From assembly GCF_000738735.6 (NCBI RefSeq), contig NC_046333.1, positions 119,343,028 to 119,407,027 on the forward strand: DNA of 64,000 nucleotides, in the 5' to 3' direction. Made by a program: the position numbers and the translations under genes. Under the pieces are notes generated by a model. It made no database searches. It was not told the DNA's origin and saw only the letters and a program-made list of their open reading frames with translations. Positions 51,901 through 62,990 of the stretch are shown piece by piece. Numbering within the stretch: position 1 is the first letter of the stretch; each line of letters starts with the position of its first letter. This DNA comes from Corvus cornix cornix. Lineage: Eukaryota > Chordata > Aves > Passeriformes > Corvidae.

Positions 51901-54900
51901 CTAGGAGTGCTAAAATTATATTTAAAAATTTCATAGAAAAATCTATGGTTAAGATACTGTGAGTTGTATGCATTAAATTTCCACTGGCTCCAGCGATCAG
52001 TGTGGTTACAGTGTTTCTCAGGCTGAGATTGATATCTGGTTGGATCTAATTCTCATTTTCAAAAAATAAATGGGATTTTGTTTTCTAAGCTGCACAGAAA
52101 TATAAAGATTCACAAAGCTGTTTGTGTGTCTTTTTGAAATCTGTAGTTTGTAACTCCTCTTTATTGTGTTGGGTTTTTTTCTCTGACCTTATATAGGACA
52201 GTGACTGATGATGGTGGTGCCACAAGTTTCAGAGTAGGAAATATACTTGTAAAAAACTGTCCATTTTCTTTTCAATGGAGGACTAAATGCATTGTCCATT
52301 TTCTTTATCATTAAGTCTATTTTCCCTCACCTGGTGTGCCTTCCTTACCTTTTGCACTAAATAATTAAAATTGTATGTTTCATTTTATTCTAGTCCATTA
52401 TCAATCTGGCATACAGCTGTTTTCTGCCAATGTTAAATCATCAAATCAAACGTTCAGAATGTGTTGTTTTCTGACCATGTCTTTAAAACTGCTTTTATGC
52501 CCTAACATATCTGTAGCTTTGCCCCCCACACTTATTTTTTTATTATTTCCAGATGAACTGGCCAATAAAATGACAATAGGAAACCACTACAGGATTATAG
52601 GAATTCCAGCTTGTGTGCAAAATGGTCTACAAGCTACGGCATGTATAGAAGTCAATAGTGTACAGCTCTATAAACCAAATGGTAAGAAAGTTCCATTAAA
52701 CACTGGCTTAAAAAAAAGTTGGAAAACCTCCTAGAAAAAAAAAATCTTGAGAATTGGTATAGTTTTTTATTACCTAGAGGTCCAGATTACAAAACCATTC
52801 AGGGACGTTCCTCTTCCAGTCTGAAATGTGTACTTGCTGTTATTTGAGGATGTCTGCTTTTGCCCACTTTCCATGCCTTGGGAAACTCCCTAATTATTTA
52901 TTGTAGTTCTTCAACTTCTCTTTCCATCTTCACCTATCCATTGGAAAGTATTTTGAAATCATATAAAATGCACCTGATATTTCAGTTTGTTTTTCCTTTC
53001 TTATTCCATCAGTTCTAGCAGATTGTGTCTGCTAACTTTTTAGCAGTAAAATTAACTGTGTCAGATGCTTACATTCTGAATTCGTGCTTAATACAGAGAT
53101 ATGTTTGTTCTTGGTAAGTTTTGTATCAAGACTCCAATGGTGATGTGTTCTAACATACCTGCATAGATCTCTTTTATGTGTTTGTTCACCTGTACTTTGT
53201 TTCCATTAGGTCCTTCTTTTGTCAGTGACAATTTTAAGTATCTGCTCTCACTGACTTCAAGTTCATGCTGGAGGTTTACTGCTGTCCTGGCCAACGTCTT
53301 TGCTTCTCAGGTTGTTCCACCAGGCACTTACAATACTCTTAAACTTGCAATATTGTTGAGTCTAGTACAGACATGTGAAAAAGAAAATGCAGATTATCTG
53401 GATCTCTTGGTTGTAACAAGTGACACGCTAATAATCGACAGGTAAAGAGATTATTTTTTTTCACATAAATTAGAATTTAAGAATTAGTATTTTTAAAGCT
53501 AATAGGATCGGTCTTACATGGAAAGCTAGAGACTTTGTTTTAAAAGAATATACAAGGCTCCAACTTAGTTAAACACTCAGTTTTTATCCCTAGGACATTT
53601 TTTGGTTTTTTCAAGTGATAAATCTAGATCAGAACTTCATTAATTATAAAACCTCCTAAAACTCTCATAAGATTACAGTAAGAATTTAACACTAGCACTG
53701 TTTTGCAGAGCTCAGACAAAACATTCTTCTGAAATCAAAACTGAAGACTGTCCCAGAAGCTGGTAATGCCAAAAAAAATAGGGCTCAACTTTTCAAACCT
53801 TGTTTCAATGTAAGCCTTCTCATCACTGATTCCCAGCTATCAGCCTTTTTAATAAATAAGCAGCGTATAAATAGATCCTTACATTTTTATCACTCTTTTT
53901 CATAAAAACCATACGAATAAGGTATGAAAATTCACATACATCTTTACACATAGATTATAAATCTGGTTGTTGTTGCCTTTAAACATTTTTCACTATGCAT
54001 TTATGTATTTAGCTATTCATGCAACTATAGACTGTTAACACAATTTTACATACACTGCAGAAAAGTACAATATGCTCAGCTTTACAGTTACATTAATTTA
54101 AACCAAACTACTTTCTCCTTCCATAACTTAAAAAAGTTCTCTGAAAGGGGCATGAATTTTATTTTCATTTGGAAGTTCTTCAACCCACTCACTAATATCT
54201 TTTGTTGTGAAAAAAAGAACCCAAAACTTTGACCATTTCAAAATTTAGCTGTAGAAATTTGTTCAAATTTTAAAAATTGTGATCTACAAGATTTCTTTTT
54301 TCCCAGGTTAAGATTAAGATTTCTTAAAAGAAACAGGAGTTCAGTGTTTTAAGAATCAAACCATCTGGTTAATATTAAAACAGTTGCACACTGTAAATCA
54401 TGATCAGTATTGTAATTGGTACTGTCTTGCATGTGCACAGTATTTACTGTCAGCAGCCTGTCAAAGTAGGCTTTTCCTACATATTTCCATTGGTGCAATA
54501 CCCTATTTACTAATTCTTACTGATTTCATTTAATAATTTTCTCCCAGGTCGCAATACTAGGACAAACCATGCTCTGACATCTTAAAATCATTATGAGCCT
54601 TTGATTGTGGAACCAGACAGATAATTTGCAACCTCTCTGTGCCAAAGAACACAGTACAGGGGATGAAAAAGATATTCTATGCCTTCTTTCTCCAAAAGAA
54701 TTGGAGGGTACTGTGTAACTCAGGAAGGCAGAGTTTACAAGTTCCAGCCTTTTCGTTTTTCCTAGATGGCCAGAATTACTAATCCTCTAAACTTTTACAT
54801 CACTGGAAAAGTTTCTCTAGCATAGAAAGAGGAGTTAACAATATGGGGTTAAATTATGAGACGACTTTGATTTCCTAGGAATTACTTCTGCACACCACAA

Positions 54901-57900
54901 TTTGCCTCATGTTTAATCCATAAGAAATACAGTCTCAATGACAGCTGTTGGAGAGCAGGCTTGAACCTCTACTTTTGTACTCAAACATTTAGTTTTGATG
55001 CTGATTTCACATTAAGGGTTTTTTGTTGTTGTTTCTAAGTGAGTCTTAATACCTATTAAGTTTTTTTAAAAGTGAATAATTTAACAATTTATGACTGACA
55101 GAATTATTTAATCCTCCAGGCTTCTGAATTACAGCTTATGTCTTCTGCCTCGTGGCATACGACACCCACCTTCTAGTGACATTTTTCCTTCTGTGTCCAA
55201 AGATAAACATGGAACTGGAAGTGCCAGTATTCAAGCCTGCAGTGTTGTGCTGGCCAAGGGTGGCATCTGTTACATAGGAGACTTAAGTTCATATAAAAAG
55301 GATAAACTTGAACTACTGCAGTCTGGTAATCTCCCACCTCCTAACAAATGAGGGGACAGAACTAAACAAATGTGCAAATTCAAGGCTAGGTTTGTTCCCC
55401 AGCTTATGGCCCTCAAATGCTGCAAAAATCTGTGCACTGTTTTTAATGGGTCTGTGTAAGACACAAGGACATAAAAGCCAAGGTCCTGTAAACGTAAATC
55501 TGCTACACTACAGACATCCATTAATCATAACAATTCAGCAAAATCACCATTGTGACTGATTTCAGATTATGTGTGGGACTAGAATTTATAGCTAAGCTGA
55601 ATTGGTAACGTAACTGATGAATTTTGTCTTATCCTAGTGCTAGAGAGCAGAACAACAACAGTATTTATTCCTGGGAAGAAGTATGGAGAAGAGGCTGACC
55701 AACAAGTTACTGTTTCAGTTCAGACCAACTTTTGGTCCCATGTAGATGTGGACTCTTCCTCAAAGAAACATATACAAAAGGAGAACTTTCTAATTGGACA
55801 GATGGTAAAGCACATGCCTAAAAATTGAACTTGTTAGTATTTCCCAGAAAGTCACAACTTAAGTAAATTTAAATCAAGTATCTTCTAAAATGAGACAGCT
55901 TTCCCAAAAAAGTATTGAAACAAAATTTTACTAAGTATTACAGGTAATTCATTAGATAATCTTGCAGTATAAGTGGATATAGGATATTTCAGATGGAAAA
56001 CAATATGATGCTTCTACATGTCAAAAGCCCAAAATAGATGTTTTCTTTCTATGGGTCTTTTCTTTAGGATGTGAGTTTGATTCCAGTTAACCTTGTAGAT
56101 GGTTTTGGGCTCTTGATCTACAATGAGTTTCCTTCCTGTCACCTGTCTTCTTCTGTTGTACATCATGTCTTGAGAAGAGCCATTAATCCTGAAGCCATGC
56201 TGTACAAAGTCTCACAGCAGTTCAGAACACAAGATTACGAGGAGGTAACAGATTATACACAATAATTTAGAAATGCATTATATTTGTGAATATCATACTA
56301 GGTTTGGCATCAGAAAGTTCTCTCTGCACAGTCTGCTTAGTTTTAATACTCACTTTTTGCCCTTCCCCCATCATATTTCCACTAGCACTAAGAGGATCAT
56401 TGACAAAAGCAGCTTCAGTTCTTGAAAAGGGTCAGTATAATAAATACAGTTTGAGCGTGTTTCTGGAAAACAGACTAAGTTAACATTCATATGTGAACAG
56501 ATCTCCAATATCTACTTTTGGCCAAAAGGTTTACAAGCAGTAGCAGAAATTAATATTCCATTCTAATTAAATTGTCAATAGCTGTAGCATAACTAACAGA
56601 TGATTCCCCCCAGAAGTGTTCAAGGCCAGATTGGATGAGCTCTGAGCAACCTGGTCTAGTGGAAAGTGTCCCTGCCCATGGCAGGGGAGTTGGAACTGGG
56701 TCATCTTTAAGGTCGCTTCCAACCCAAACCATACTATAATTCTATTTACTATCCAAGATCTGTCCTTATTGTTATCCTTCATATTTTCCTTATTCAGCAT
56801 AGCCAAATGGTGACAACTGTCTTTACTATTAAAACTATTGGTAGAATATATTGTCCAGCCTGTATTACTATGCCACTGGTATATTAAAAGGTGTGAAAAA
56901 AGGTCAGTTCTTTATTTTCCAGTTAAATATTTAAAATGTATGCTCTCTCTCTAGTTTATTTTGTTTGCTAGGAATCTTCATGTTGAACTGAGTTCAGAAG
57001 CAGAAAGTCTCATTCAGGGCTATTATCTTGCAAGTCGCAGGGTGAGAAGAGATTCCATTCATGGATCAACGTTATCAGCCTCTGCACTAAAAATTCTGTA
57101 TGTCCCACTTTTAATTTTCAAAGAGAAATTGTGCTCATCTGCTCAGGAGCTTGTTTAATAAAAATCTAGATAAGACTAATTTTTTGATCAAGCATAAATA
57201 ATCTTATTTATCATTTATGAATGCCATTTATTCTATATATTGAATTGTTATATATATATAGATACTGCTAAAAGAAACCCAAGTTCAAACAACTTTGCCA
57301 GGCAAAAAAAACCTCCCAACAGCTATTTACAAAACACGTATCATTATTAAAGCTATCTAGAAAAACAAAATGGGACTTAAATAGGCACTGCTTTATCATG
57401 GGAGCAAAAAAGTATTAATGGATAATATGCCAAGTTCCACTTTTTAGCACAAAAAGTCAATGCACATGTATTTTGTCAGTGATAAGTGTAACTGCACAGC
57501 TAAAGTATGAAAAAAACCAACCCAGCATTAACTTTTAATTACGCAAGTGTTTGACACAGGGCGATACACATTGCATTCATGCCTGCAGTATTTTTTATTT
57601 CTGACATGCTTATATTGATCTCTTAGGATCTCACTGTCTAAGGCTCATGCCAAGCTCAGTTTAAGACAGACAGTACTTGAGGAAGATGCAGTGATTGCCA
57701 TCTTGTTACTTGAGTCATCGCTGACCCTAAAACATGGTAAATAATGCACAACAGTTCCTTAGTCTTGGGTGCATCACCAGCACATTTTGTCAGTCTGAAA
57801 AAATTCTATATCCATTGATTGCAGTAAGTGAATTTCAGATCAAAATCCAGAACTTCCACTGCTGAAGACTGGTATTGAAGAAGTCTGTCAGTTTGATTTC

Positions 57901-58400
57901 TCTGCTGAGTCTCAGTGCTGTATGTAATGAGGCCACAAGCCTGAACCAAGCCTGTCCTTCATGCTGGCTTATATGAGGCATTGCTCCTCTTAACACTGGC
58001 TGAGGTTAAACTAAGGACAGATTTCCCTCCCTGGGGAAACCAAAACCAAGGGTTGGAGGTTTTTTTGTTTATTAAGCATCAGTCATATTTGTTCACACAC
58101 ATATTTGGAAGTGAGGTAAGAATTATGATCTAGGATTGCATTACTAAGTAATTTGCATCACAGCTTTTTCCCCCTCAAAGTACTGGCAAATATCAAGCCT
58201 TTCAGCTCAAGGTTTAATTTCTTCTTTGCCTAGGCACATCTGTATTATGCGTAGCACCAAATCCTGTATTTCCATTTGACATCACTGATGAAAACTCCCT
58301 GCAACAGAGAGATATTTACCTCATGCAGTGTCACCATCAAGTGCTGAAGTTTATTGCTGCCTATAGCCCAGGAATTCACACTAACACTAATGAGGAGTAA
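48919..58400 (+). CDS. MCMDC2: Minichromosome maintenance domain-containing protein 2 (MCMDC2), 14 coding exons
   Basis: MCMDC2 is an MCM-like protein needed for meiotic double-strand-break repair and homologue alignment in mouse; it is related to the fly mei-217/mei-218 proteins. Coding exons: 48919-49018, 49101-49231, 49323-49382, 49695-49890, 50882-51004, 51194-51301, 52553-52681, 53210-53441, 55120-55325, 55638-55804, 56068-56244, 56955-57097, 57627-57736 and 58234-58400. The sum is 2049 nt, or 682 aa; human has about 681. All introns are GT-AG and phases agree. Diagnostic peptides are VYLDRSGGLQKF near the N-terminus, YTSQRFYM, VTKYTQGARFLC, SSSCWRFTAVLANVFASQ and GYYLASRRVR. The N-terminal half has a Cys-pair region (FLCTEETCP, then FVCSLCSS) in the place of the MCM zinc finger. 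The Walker A equivalent reads PPGTYNTLK (from Pro319) and the Walker B equivalent IGDLSSYKKDK; neither keeps the catalytic consensus. An in-frame TGA at 48913 fixes the start. Confidence 0.96.
56611..56745 (+). mobile_element. CR1 LINE 3' end
   Basis: A sense-oriented CR1 terminus: GTGTTCAAGGCCAGATTGGA, CCTGCCCATGGCAGGG, TCGCTTCCAACCCAAACCAT, then the degenerate tail ACTATAATTCTAT. It lies in the MCMDC2 intron between exons 11 and 12, in the same orientation as the gene. Confidence 0.92.
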
Positions 58401-58839
58401 AATTCCCACTCTAAGTAAAGCCTGAGGCTTTGGCTTTTTGAGAGACTACAGTTAGAAATACAAAATTACTTCTCTTTGTGGCTACCACTCTCCATTCACA
58501 GCTAAGTAAGGAGTAATTTAGGATTCAGGATTTTTATTAAGACTACAACTGAAAATTAAACCACCAGTTCAGAATCTAATGTTTCATTTCAGCTACCTGA
58601 ATTCTGCAGTTTTTCTTGTTGCTTCTTTTCAAATATATCACCCAAAGGGTTAAGGAGCTTTAAGAACATCAAAACCCTTCTTTTCCTAGTTTAAGTTAAC
58701 AGTCTTTAATTCCTCATGGTGTATAGATTTTGAAATGTATAAAAGTATTATCATACTGCTTCATGTTCTGCGTCCTTTTTTACATTACAGCAACACGAGA
58801 TTCTACAACGATGCCACATGCTCCTGCCACCAAAACCCA

Positions 58840-58845
58840 AATAAA
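58840..58845 (+). terminator. Possible MCMDC2 polyadenylation signal
   Basis: This AATAAA lies about 440 nt past the MCMDC2 stop and is the clearest in the interval before the convergent non-coding gene. A 12-C run follows at 58896-58907. Weaker AT-rich variants occur earlier, so the true 3' end is uncertain. Confidence 0.4.
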
Positions 58846-58895
58846 ACAAAAAAGCCTGCAAAACAAACAAACCACAAAACAAACCCCTTAGCCCT

Positions 58896-58907
58896 CCCCC
58901 CCCCCCC
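58896..58907. repeat. Poly-C run
   Basis: Twelve C in a row within A/C-rich sequence just after the possible MCMDC2 poly(A) signal. The strand asymmetry (A/C on plus) is notable, but no element is recognised. Confidence 0.9.
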
Positions 58908-59765
58908 ACAAGCCTTCTTCCCCCAGCCTCAAAAATACCCAAAACCCCAGTGTTTCCACATTATTTTGTATAGACTGCAAGGAATAGCCAAGTGCTACAG
59001 GTAAGTGAAAAAATAGTATTAGACAACCTGGTAGGCAGGTAGCTCAATGAATTCAACTCTACCTCACTGTAAGTGGTAGGCCATGAGGTGTTTGAAGCAC
59101 AGCATGCTTCCCCAGCTATGGGCTTTCCTGTATTTCATCTTCCTAGTAAGGATATAGCACTAGACAATCCTCAGCAAGTCTCACATCCAAGAGATACACA
59201 TAAATAGAAAAGCAGCAGTAAAACTGTAGACTTCCTGTCAAATCTGGACAAGCTGAATACTTAAGGCTTGTATTCCTCCTACCCAGGATGTCATCCAGCA
59301 AGATCACAGTGCTACTGCTCCCATAGCCTCAACAAAAAAATAAGTCACTGAAAACAGAAAGCCAAGATTTTATTCATACCCTCTACTAACACTGTAAACA
59401 CTCATTTAGACAACACAAGTTTTCCCACATTTTAATCTTTGCTTTATTCACTTTTGATCCATTTATTTGATACACTCAAATATTCATACTAAGTTCTAAG
59501 AATGCCCATAAGGCCTCTTTCTCTTTCTAGAGTGACTGTCTACCCTGAACTTCATTCCAGGATTATTCATTTTCAGTGAACAGCTACTCCCCTGGCGTAC
59601 TATGGAACCAAGCAGTATTTCTGAAGAGCAGGAAGGGCAATGTAAGCATTTCCAAGTGCATTAGAACTCCGTATTCCAGGCTGCTGTTTTCAAGCTAAGA
59701 ACAATAACAATAATAAGTTAGTTTCCTGTATCCTTAATCAATCTTAGACAAAGGTACTACCCTCA

Positions 59766-59841
59766 CTGGCATTTCAGATCTCGAGATACACATCAAAAAC
59801 ATTCAGATGGGTAAACGGCAAAAGTCTCATCATTGTGCCAG
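59766..59841 (-). ncRNA. SNORD87: Box C/D snoRNA SNORD87, copy A
   Basis: A 76-nt box C/D snoRNA that directs 2'-O-methylation of 28S rRNA. On the minus strand it has a closing stem CTGGCA/TGCCAG (59841-59836 with 59771-59766), C box ATGATGA (59833-59827), D' box CTGA (59806-59803), C' box TGATGTG (59795-59789) and D box CTGA (59777-59774). The guide before D' is GCCGTTTACCC (59819-59809), complementary to the conserved 28S sequence GGGTAAACGGC. The fifth nucleotide from D' pairs with the third G of that GGG, which I recall as human G3723. It lies 71 nt upstream of the last SNHG6 exon. Confidence 0.94.
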
Positions 59842-60103
59842 CAAAATTACTCTTTAAGAGTAGACTGAAACAGAATTCCTTTATAAATCTCTATTTTTGA
59901 GAAGCAACATAAAGGGATTTTCTGCAAAAAGAGCACTTATCCTTGCCTCTCCCCAGTTTCTTCCATGATCTCTTGAAAACTGGAAGACTTGTATCAGTCC
60001 CATAAGGACAGGACAGTGGTCAACATGGCCAGTACAGGCTCTCCCTGGATGGCAGTACAGCCTGCAGGAGCCTCAGTACTGTGACAGTAAAAAAGCAACT
60101 GAC

Positions 60104-60209
60104 CTCCTTAAACACCTGCACTTCTAGAAGTGGGTGGACTCTCCGGCTGGCTCTATGTGCACGCACAAGGCTGGAAGATGGTGGAGGTGGTCATCTGATG
60201 TCACAGAAC
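60104..60209 (-). other. SNHG6: Predicted SNHG6 exon 3
   Basis: Acceptor ATTCCTTTCAAG and donor GGAG/GTCAGT bound 106 nt on the minus strand. It sits between the two SNORD87-bearing introns, which is what makes it a likely exon. No protein-coding signal is seen. Confidence 0.6.
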
Positions 60210-60274
60210 CTTGAAAGGAATAAATAAAATCAGAAATGACAGGAGCAAATCAAACGGGAAACCCCTACTGATTA

Positions 60275-60355
60275 GCTGGCACATCAGATATACAACACTG
60301 CTCATCACAACATTCAGTTGGGTAAACGGCAAAGGGTCATCATCACTATGCCAGC
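60275..60355 (-). ncRNA. SNORD87: Box C/D snoRNA SNORD87, copy B
   Basis: A second complete SNORD87-type snoRNA, about 81 nt. On the minus strand: closing stem GCTGGCA/TGCCAGC (60355-60349 with 60281-60275, one pair longer than copy A), overlapping C box choices GTGATGA (60346-60340) and ATGATGA (60343-60337), D' box CTGA (60317-60314), C' box GTGATGA (60308-60302, a perfect consensus) and D box CTGA (60287-60284). The guide GCCGTTTACCC (60330-60320) and its 2-nt spacing to D' equal copy A, so both should modify the same 28S nucleotide. It lies 65 nt upstream of predicted SNHG6 exon 3. Outside the boxes, guide and stem the two copies differ strongly. Confidence 0.93.
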
Positions 60356-61029
60356 AGTTTCCTGCCTATGTAAGACAGCTTTTTCCAGGTACTAAATACA
60401 AGGGAATTGGTTAGGCTTGTCTCAAGAGCTGTACTTCCATAAGCTGAACCAGAGCCTTGGTTTTAACTGTTAAGCACAAAACAGATTGAGTATAGCCAAG
60501 AATCAGAGAAAAACAGCTCTGTTTGGGCACAAAAATGCAGGTTCCTCTCTTACATTCAACCCCCAGATGCCAAGTATCTTTCTAGAGGTCAAGCTCACTA
60601 CCACAGTCACCTCTCCCTTTGGAATATATTGCAAGACTGACACAGGTTAGGTGCCAGCATGATTTGTGATCTGAACATACTGTTCTTCACTTAATTCTCT
60701 TCCTTTCAACTAACATCCATGAATTCTTCAAATCAGAAGTCATGTTTCCCCAGTTAAAAACTAGGTTCTCTGGTACAAACCTCTCCCTTCTGACTCCTTT
60801 GGGATCCTTGGATTGCACCTGCTTTCTTCTGGGGAGCAGATCTTGGGAGATTTTATAGCTGCCATAATACCTTTTGTTAGAATTTCAATCTTTTGACCCC
60901 AAATACAATCATATTCCTCCTTTTTTCACCTGTAAGGGAATTTTCAAGCCATTACACAGCTTCAGAACTCTTCATCTGGATTTCATGGGGTTTCCCTCAA
61001 CATCTTAAAATACAGTAAGAAATATTTAC

Positions 61030-61140
61030 TTCTGTAGCTCCAGAATTCACGTGGCATCTTTCCGCTTGCAAAGCATGGCAGAGTCCAGACGGAGGATTCC
61101 CAAAGCCGGTAACAAACGCATCTTGAGCTTCACTTTCTGC
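61030..61140 (-). other. SNHG6: Predicted SNHG6 exon 2
   Basis: A pyrimidine-rich acceptor (TTTTCATTGTTTTAG) and a GTAAAT donor bound 111 nt on the minus strand, between the CpG-island promoter and the intron holding SNORD87 copy B. Confidence 0.55.
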
Positions 61141-62222
61141 CTAAAACAATGAAAAGAAGATGTTTGATTCACAGAGCTTCACTGCTGAGCCAGTAGCAAA
61201 AAGCATTAACACTTCTTTGGGGACAGTAAGCCAGTCCAAGAAACACCAGCCTCATGCTCTCTTTGTAATTACCTGGGACAGAGCATCAGCCGAGATCAAG
61301 GTTAAGGAGAGGCATGACCATTTTCCTAAAGCAAGCTCCAGTGTGAGAAATGACTGATTGCAGGATGAGTACAGTGCTCCTAATGAGCAGCGAGGCTGGG
61401 CAGAGGAGCACCCTGGCAGGGTACAGCCTTTAACCCCAGTTCACGTGCGACACTCTGGGGAACTCACTGATGTTTTAGCACCAGTTGAACTGAGGTCAGC
61501 ACTCACACTGCAGTCCTGGCAGGAGAGCATTACCACAGAGGCTGCTGATACCCCTGGGGCCCTGTCCCTGCCAGACCCCACCAGTTCGGATCTGTGCCTA
61601 TAACCTGAAAAGGGGCATAGTCTGGGTCACCTCACAGCCCTTGCCCAATTCCCTAAAGGAAAAAGAAGGTAATTTATCTTTTGAATTATGACAGGCATTT
61701 GCTGATGAAAACGATCTCTCAGCAAAACCAAGTGTCTTTGAATGTCCAATCTGTCATTTGTTTTATGACTTGATGAGCCAAGTGACAGCTCGAAGTAACC
61801 ACCACGTGGCACACACTAATTAAGTCCATCTCACTCTCCCATGGCACCCGCTCTCCTGGGAAGCCTGTGTGGCTGGAGTGTCAGCCTGAACTGTGCCACC
61901 CCAACATCCAGGGGACACACAGGCACAGTTACAACAGCGTGACAATCACTCCTCTTTCACGTGATGGCTTTGGCTGTTTAGAAAAGCACCAGCAAACCAT
62001 CCCTGCAATTCCTGAGATTACAGCCATTGCTTTGACCTGCTACGTCGGGATTTCTCAAATCAACCGCCTGGGAGCATTTCTAATTCCTCTGAGAAGGCCA
62101 GAAATCACTCTACTGTTTAGACGAGCATGTGCCTGGACTGCCAGAACCTGCTCCAAGGATGGACGGCGAAGGTCGGGCGGCTCTGACGGAATCACGCGGA
62201 TCGCTGCGGATCCACACGGCGG

Positions 62223-62450
62223 ATCACGGAATCACAGAATGTTAAGAGTCTGGAACGGACCTCAGCGATCATCCAGTCCCAACCCCTTTCCTGCCACGGG
62301 CAGGGACACCGCCCGCTAGACCAGCAAGGCCTTATCCAGCCTGGCTTTACACACCACAGCCTCCCTGTTCCAAAGGCCGCACCACCCTCACAGTAAAGAA
62401 TTTCTTTCCAATATCTAACCTAAATTTCCCCTTTTTCAATTTGTACCCAT
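62223..62450 (-). mobile_element. CR1 LINE 3' end abutting the CpG island
   Basis: About 225 bp of reverse-oriented CR1. Recognisable words on the plus strand are GGAATCACAGAATGTTAAGA, GATCATCCAGTCCCAACCCC, CACGGGCAGGGACACC, CACCCTCACAGTAAAGAATT and TTCCAATATCTAACCTAAA. It lies in the long first intron of the predicted SNHG6, in the same orientation as that gene, and its 5' part runs up to the start of the GC-rich block. Confidence 0.93.
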
Positions 62451-62454
62451 CAGA

Positions 62455-62990
62455 CTCGGCGGCCGCTGCTGGCGCTCCCACGCCCGAGGCCGGGCACGGC
62501 GGAACTGCTCCCAAGCCACGGAGCGGCAACGGGCACGCCCCCGCCCGGGCATTCCCCCCTCCCAGGCACCGCCCGGGGCGCCCCTCGCCATCCCGGGATC
62601 CGCCGCAAAAAGGGGCCCCCGCAAACGCGGGCCGGGTCCCGCCACAATCCATCCATGCACCCACCGAGGCACGCACCCCGACTGGAGGCGGGCAGGCGCG
62701 GTCGCTCCGGTGTGACCCCTTGGAAAATGGCGAATCCTGGCCGGGATCCCGCTAAATACGCGGCACGCCGGGCGGGGCGGGGCGGGCGCAGCGCTTCCGG
62801 CTGCGCGCGCACAGGGACACGGGGGAGAGCGGCGCCGGGGGCGCTTGGCGTGTCCCGGGAAAGCGGCGCGGGGCCGCGGGCGCTGAGGAAGTGCAGCCGC
62901 GAGCAGCAGCGAGAGCCGATCTCTGCGCCGCAGCGTCCGCACAGGCAGCGCCTCTGCTGTGGCCGCGGCAAGTTCACCTGTCCCATCCCT
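62455..62990 (-). promoter_or_regulatory. SNHG6: CpG island with TATA-like, TOP-like SNHG6 promoter
   Basis: A very GC-rich block. On the minus strand a TATA-like GTATTTAGC (TATTTAG at 62758-62752) lies about 29 nt before CCATTTTCC (from 62730), a pyrimidine-rich start like the 5'-TOP starts of snoRNA host genes. GC-box-like CCCGCCCCGCCCCGCC and an ETS-like CCGGAAGCG lie just upstream (about 62766-62802). The island may also drive a divergent plus-strand transcript, but no plus-strand gene is evident. Long open frames here are compositional. Confidence 0.65.

Larger units (their letters stand above)
59425..62729 (-). ncRNA. SNHG6: SNHG6-like snoRNA host gene, four predicted exons
   Basis: This is a non-coding host gene that delivers SNORD87 from its introns. 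The minus-strand model has four exons. Exon 1 is about 62729-62677 (donor GTGCGT). Exon 2 is 61140-61030 (acceptor CATTGTTTTAG, donor CAGAA/GTAAAT). Exon 3 is 60209-60104 (acceptor CCTTTCAAG, donor GGAG/GTCAGT; GTGTTT at 60115 is an alternative). Exon 4 runs from 59694 (acceptor ATTGTTCTTAG) to about 59425, with AATAAA at 59467-59462 and 59448-59443. Support comes from synteny (between MCMDC2 and where TCF24 is expected, minus strand as in human), from the two snoRNAs, and from the distances of snoRNA ends to the next exon (65 and 71 nt), close to the usual 70-80 nt for box C/D snoRNAs. Exon 1 and the 3' end are least certain. No conserved protein is encoded. Confidence 0.72.
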
